From positions 148,634 to 212,633 of the forward strand of contig NZ_SOYS01000008.1 of assembly GCF_011808225.1 (NCBI RefSeq): a DNA stretch of 64,000 bases, written 5' to 3'. Shown here piece by piece: positions 62,165 to 64,000 of this stretch (within the stretch, counting starts at the first letter, position 1; each line of letters opens with the position of its first letter). Under the pieces are notes generated by a model, which saw only the letters and a program-made list of their open reading frames with translations, was not told the origin of the DNA and searched no databases. The position numbers and the translations under genes were made by a program. This DNA is from Cedecea colo. Lineage in GTDB: Bacteria > Pseudomonadota > Gammaproteobacteria > Enterobacterales > Enterobacteriaceae.

Positions 62165-62468
62165 TCCATGGAGTCATTCGATGGCACATAGATATTTACC
62201 ATATATTCAAAACCAAGTCCTTGAGTTAGCTGATCCTTCGCGCGTTTTAACTCGTAAAGAAAATCGCGAAGAATTTGAAAGTAGTATGGATTTGGCTGCG
62301 AAGTCTGGAAGTTGTGACCAAAATGAATTACAGCGTAATAGAATATTTGTAGAGCTGCAAAATATGATTCCAGTTACTCTAAATCTAACATTGAGCGAAG
62401 TTCCTGGGAAAAATGCCCTTGCACGCTATGCGAACGTAACGGAGGAAGAGGTTGAAATTTCTAAATAA
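62154..62468 (+). pseudogene. 3' part of the same gene, or a separate small hypothetical gene
   Basis: The frame reads LLSNPWSHSMAHRYLPYIQN, VLELADPSRVLTRKENREEFESSMDLAAKSG and ends YANVTEEEVEISK. If translated alone, the ATG at 62181 with GGAG 7 bases upstream (95 residues) is the best start; TTG at 62154 is also possible. No known domain, no signal peptide. Its 3' end overlaps the following lipoprotein gene by 17 bases, which suggests coupling. Most likely the carboxyl half of the gene starting at 61997. Confidence 0.5.
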
Positions 62469-63222
62469 ATTTTTCTCAACCATTATTGCGATTATTTTTT
62501 TATCTGGTTGTGGTGATCATACTGATCAAACATTATCTCCGCCAAAAGATGCTCATTGGATAACTGTAAAAATTAAAGTGCCTGAAGGGGTAACGCTTCA
62601 GCCAATGCAGGTTATGTATCGTTCAGATTCTTGTAACGATACTAGCAATAATTCAAGCGGTGAGCCCTATGATATTAAAGGGATTAATGGGTTTAAGCAG
62701 AATTTCACTCAACAGGGTCGAAGTGATTTTTGGCAAACTAAAATTGCTGTTGACGGCGGTGGTTCCTGCCAGTGGAGCCTTAATTCAATTAAAGTGAGCT
62801 TTAGCATAAATGACTCCAATCCATTGGTTAAAAGTAAAAAAAATCTGAGTGCGAATTATATTTTTGATTTTGATAATTATGGCTTTAGCGATGGGTATGG
62901 GACAGGGCCTGCCAGAGAATTCAGCGGTAATTTAGATATAGCAACGAATTTTTATCCAATGGTGGTTATTAATGATCTATTCAATACACAGTATGTTAAA
63001 TTGTATGGCGGAAATGTGAAGTCTAAAGAGTGGGGGCGAAGGTATAAAGTTCGTGACATAAATGAAATTAAATTAGAGCCTATTGTGCACTTGGATAAAT
63101 CACTGGCTCTCAATAGTGCGAAGGGGAAGTCCACTGGCATGGAAATAACTTATCCTGACGGAAGTGTTGGCCCATTAAACGAAACGGAGCCTGATTATGA
63201 TAAATTACTTTCAATAAAATGA
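62452..63222 (+). CDS. Hypothetical lipoprotein in the T6SS cargo segment
   Basis: The 256-residue protein starts at TTG 62452, supported by a very good GGAGG 6 bases upstream and by the signal peptide KFLNKFFSTIIAIIFLSGC, whose lipobox LSGC makes Cys20 the lipidated residue. The mature part is β-rich and polar (DAHWITVKIKVPEGVTLQPMQVMYRS, FDNYGFSDGYGTGPAREFSG). No known domain. It is AT-rich compared with the T6SS core genes. By position it may be another immunity or accessory protein. Confidence 0.75.
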   Translation: MKFLNKFFSTIIAIIFLSGCGDHTDQTLSPPKDAHWITVKIKVPEGVTLQPMQVMYRSDSCNDTSNNSSGEPYDIKGINGFKQNFTQQGRSDFWQTKIAVDGGGSCQWSLNSIKVSFSINDSNPLVKSKKNLSANYIFDFDNYGFSDGYGTGPAREFSGNLDIATNFYPMVVINDLFNTQYVKLYGGNVKSKEWGRRYKVRDINEIKLEPIVHLDKSLALNSAKGKSTGMEITYPDGSVGPLNETEPDYDKLLSIK

Positions 63223-63226
63223 GTTT

Positions 63227-63475
63227 ATGCGAACTATGAAATATATCATTGGAATGTGCTTGATTGTTTCTTTTAGTATTATGGCGTTGGCAGGATTGTT
63301 AATTTGGCTGCTTCTTTCTATTTATTCAAAGGGGAAAGAAAAGCACAGGAATGACGAAAATAAAGATTGGGCGTTTTGGATTTTCTCGGTCATCACGTGT
63401 TTAGCGTCATTTATCTTATTTTTGTTATATTGGTCACTCCCTGCTCTTATTAATATAAATTCTTACGGGCATTAA
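63227..63475 (+). CDS. Small two-helix membrane protein
   Basis: The 82-residue protein has two hydrophobic helices (~5-33 and ~49-72) joined by a charged loop (SKGKEKHRNDENKDWA). ATG 63227 lies 4 bases after the preceding lipoprotein stop, so the pair is cotranscribed. No known family; AT-rich like its neighbours. A membrane-located immunity or accessory role is possible. Confidence 0.6.
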   Translation: MRTMKYIIGMCLIVSFSIMALAGLLIWLLLSIYSKGKEKHRNDENKDWAFWIFSVITCLASFILFLLYWSLPALININSYGH

Positions 63476-63494
63476 TGTCTGTCAAGGGACCATC

Positions 63495-63761
63495 ATGACT
63501 AAAGATGTTGTTTTACTTGGTGACAAAACCTCTCACGGTGGAAAAGTAATTTCTGCTTCTGCAAATTTTACAGTTAACGGTATCAAGGTTGCTCTTGTTG
63601 GCGATATGGTCAGTTGTCCGGTAGATGGGCATGGAACTAATCCTATCGTGGAAGGATCACCGCACCGGACATTTAACGGTCGGGCTGTTGTCGTCGATGG
63701 CTGCAAATGTCAGTGCGGTTGTACTGTAATTTCAAGTGCTCAGAACAGCACCGTAGGATAA
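63495..63761 (+). CDS. PAAR-domain T6SS spike tip protein
   Basis: The 88-residue PAAR protein reads VVLLGDKTSHGGKVISASAN, VNGIKVALVGDMVSCPVDGHGTNPIVEGSPH and VDGCKCQCGCTVISS. The His and Cys residues (H14, C42, H46, C-rich tail) form the zinc site that sharpens the VgrG tip. It has no effector extension, so cargo must be carried by another protein. It marks the downstream end of the AT-rich cargo segment. Confidence 0.9.
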   Translation: MTKDVVLLGDKTSHGGKVISASANFTVNGIKVALVGDMVSCPVDGHGTNPIVEGSPHRTFNGRAVVVDGCKCQCGCTVISSAQNSTVG

Positions 63762-63764
63762 TCA

Positions 63765-64000
63765 ATGGGCTGGGAAAGGACGAAAGCAACAACGATGGAG
63801 TTGCCTCCTGAACCATCTTTTACGGGATGGCTGTTGGCTGGTGCTGTTGCCGCGGTTGTGGGTATTTTGCTGTTTATTCTGTATGCGTCAGGCATGGTTA
63901 AGGCACTGGCTGCATTCAATATCTGGTGGCTGGCATCCAGCCCGATTCTTGGCTGGTTTTTCCTGTTTTGTTTGCGGGGGTGGCTGTGGGGCAGAACCGT
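63765..64000 (+). CDS. Membrane protein of the T6SS locus, 3' end beyond the window
   Basis: An open frame from ATG 63765 (3 bases after the PAAR stop) runs off the edge with 78 residues: MGWERTKATTMELPPEPSFT then two membrane segments (LLAGAVAAVVGILLFILYA and IWWLASSPILGWFFLFCL) and GWLWGRT. No family is recognised from this piece. It is GC-richer than the cargo genes, so it may belong to the T6SS core or a VgrG/PAAR accessory set. Confidence 0.7.
   Translation, partial: MGWERTKATTMELPPEPSFTGWLLAGAVAAVVGILLFILYASGMVKALAAFNIWWLASSPILGWFFLFCLRGWLWGRT

Overview
This window is a stretch of enterobacterial chromosome, probably Enterobacteriaceae of the Enterobacter/Kosakonia/Cedecea kind. Many genes match E. 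coli K-12 proteins over nearly full length, in a related order: cysTWAM, crr-ptsI-ptsH, cysK, cysZ, zipA, ligA, gltX, yfeA, nupC, mntH, ypeC, yfeO, glk, ypdAB, alaC, ypdK. Other genes are not at these places in K-12: ipdC, a kip/pxp operon and a type VI secretion (T6SS) locus. The genus cannot be settled from sequence alone.

Region 1 (1-15.2 kb) is core. It holds the sulfate/thiosulfate ABC importer genes (end of cysT, then cysW and cysA) and cysM, facing the convergent PTS operon ptsH-ptsI-crr. Next come cysK, cysZ, zipA, ligA, ypeB and a FlxA-like coiled-coil gene. A Val-Val-Lys tRNA cluster with several stacked terminators and a tRNA-Lys 3'-end remnant precedes gltX, yfeC and two identical tRNA-Ala(GGC) genes.

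Region 2 (15.4-33.6 kb) holds the cyclic-di-GMP genes yfeA (EAL, degenerate GGDEF) and a GGEEF diguanylate cyclase, then nupC, mntH with MntR- and Fur-like sites, ypeC, an aldo-keto reductase divergent from ipdC (indolepyruvate decarboxylase, with a TyrR-like box), yfeO, glk, the pyruvate-sensing pair ypdA/ypdB, a DUF1479 oxygenase-like gene, alaC and the 24-residue ypdK.

Region 3 (33.9-50.6 kb) is accessory metabolism. A TetR regulator, a DHA2 exporter and a cupin gene share an operator-like palindrome. A GntR regulator is divergent from a six-function operon: NRAMP-like permease, pxpA, DUF1445, fused pxpB-pxpC, and a biotin carboxylase fused to its biotin carrier. This operon has two near-perfect NtrC boxes and a -24/-12 sigma-54 promoter, so nitrogen limitation probably switches it on. 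A decayed hydrolase and a possible channel remnant follow. A second operon encodes a YheO/DauR-type regulator, a D-threonine-aldolase-like enzyme, an M20 deacylase, a RidA protein and an MFS carrier, suggesting use of a D- or N-acylated hydroxy-amino acid. An AraC C-terminal fragment lies beyond it.

Region 4 (50.6-64 kb) begins with yaiL and then a T6SS locus: tssB, tssC, tssK, tssL, an OmpA-domain gene, hcp and tssH (clpV). It is followed by an AT-rich cargo segment with an HExxH effector candidate, a lipoprotein immunity candidate, a gene that looks frameshifted, more lipoprotein and membrane genes, and a PAAR spike-tip gene. The locus runs off the right edge; tssA, E, F, G, J, M and vgrG are not seen here.
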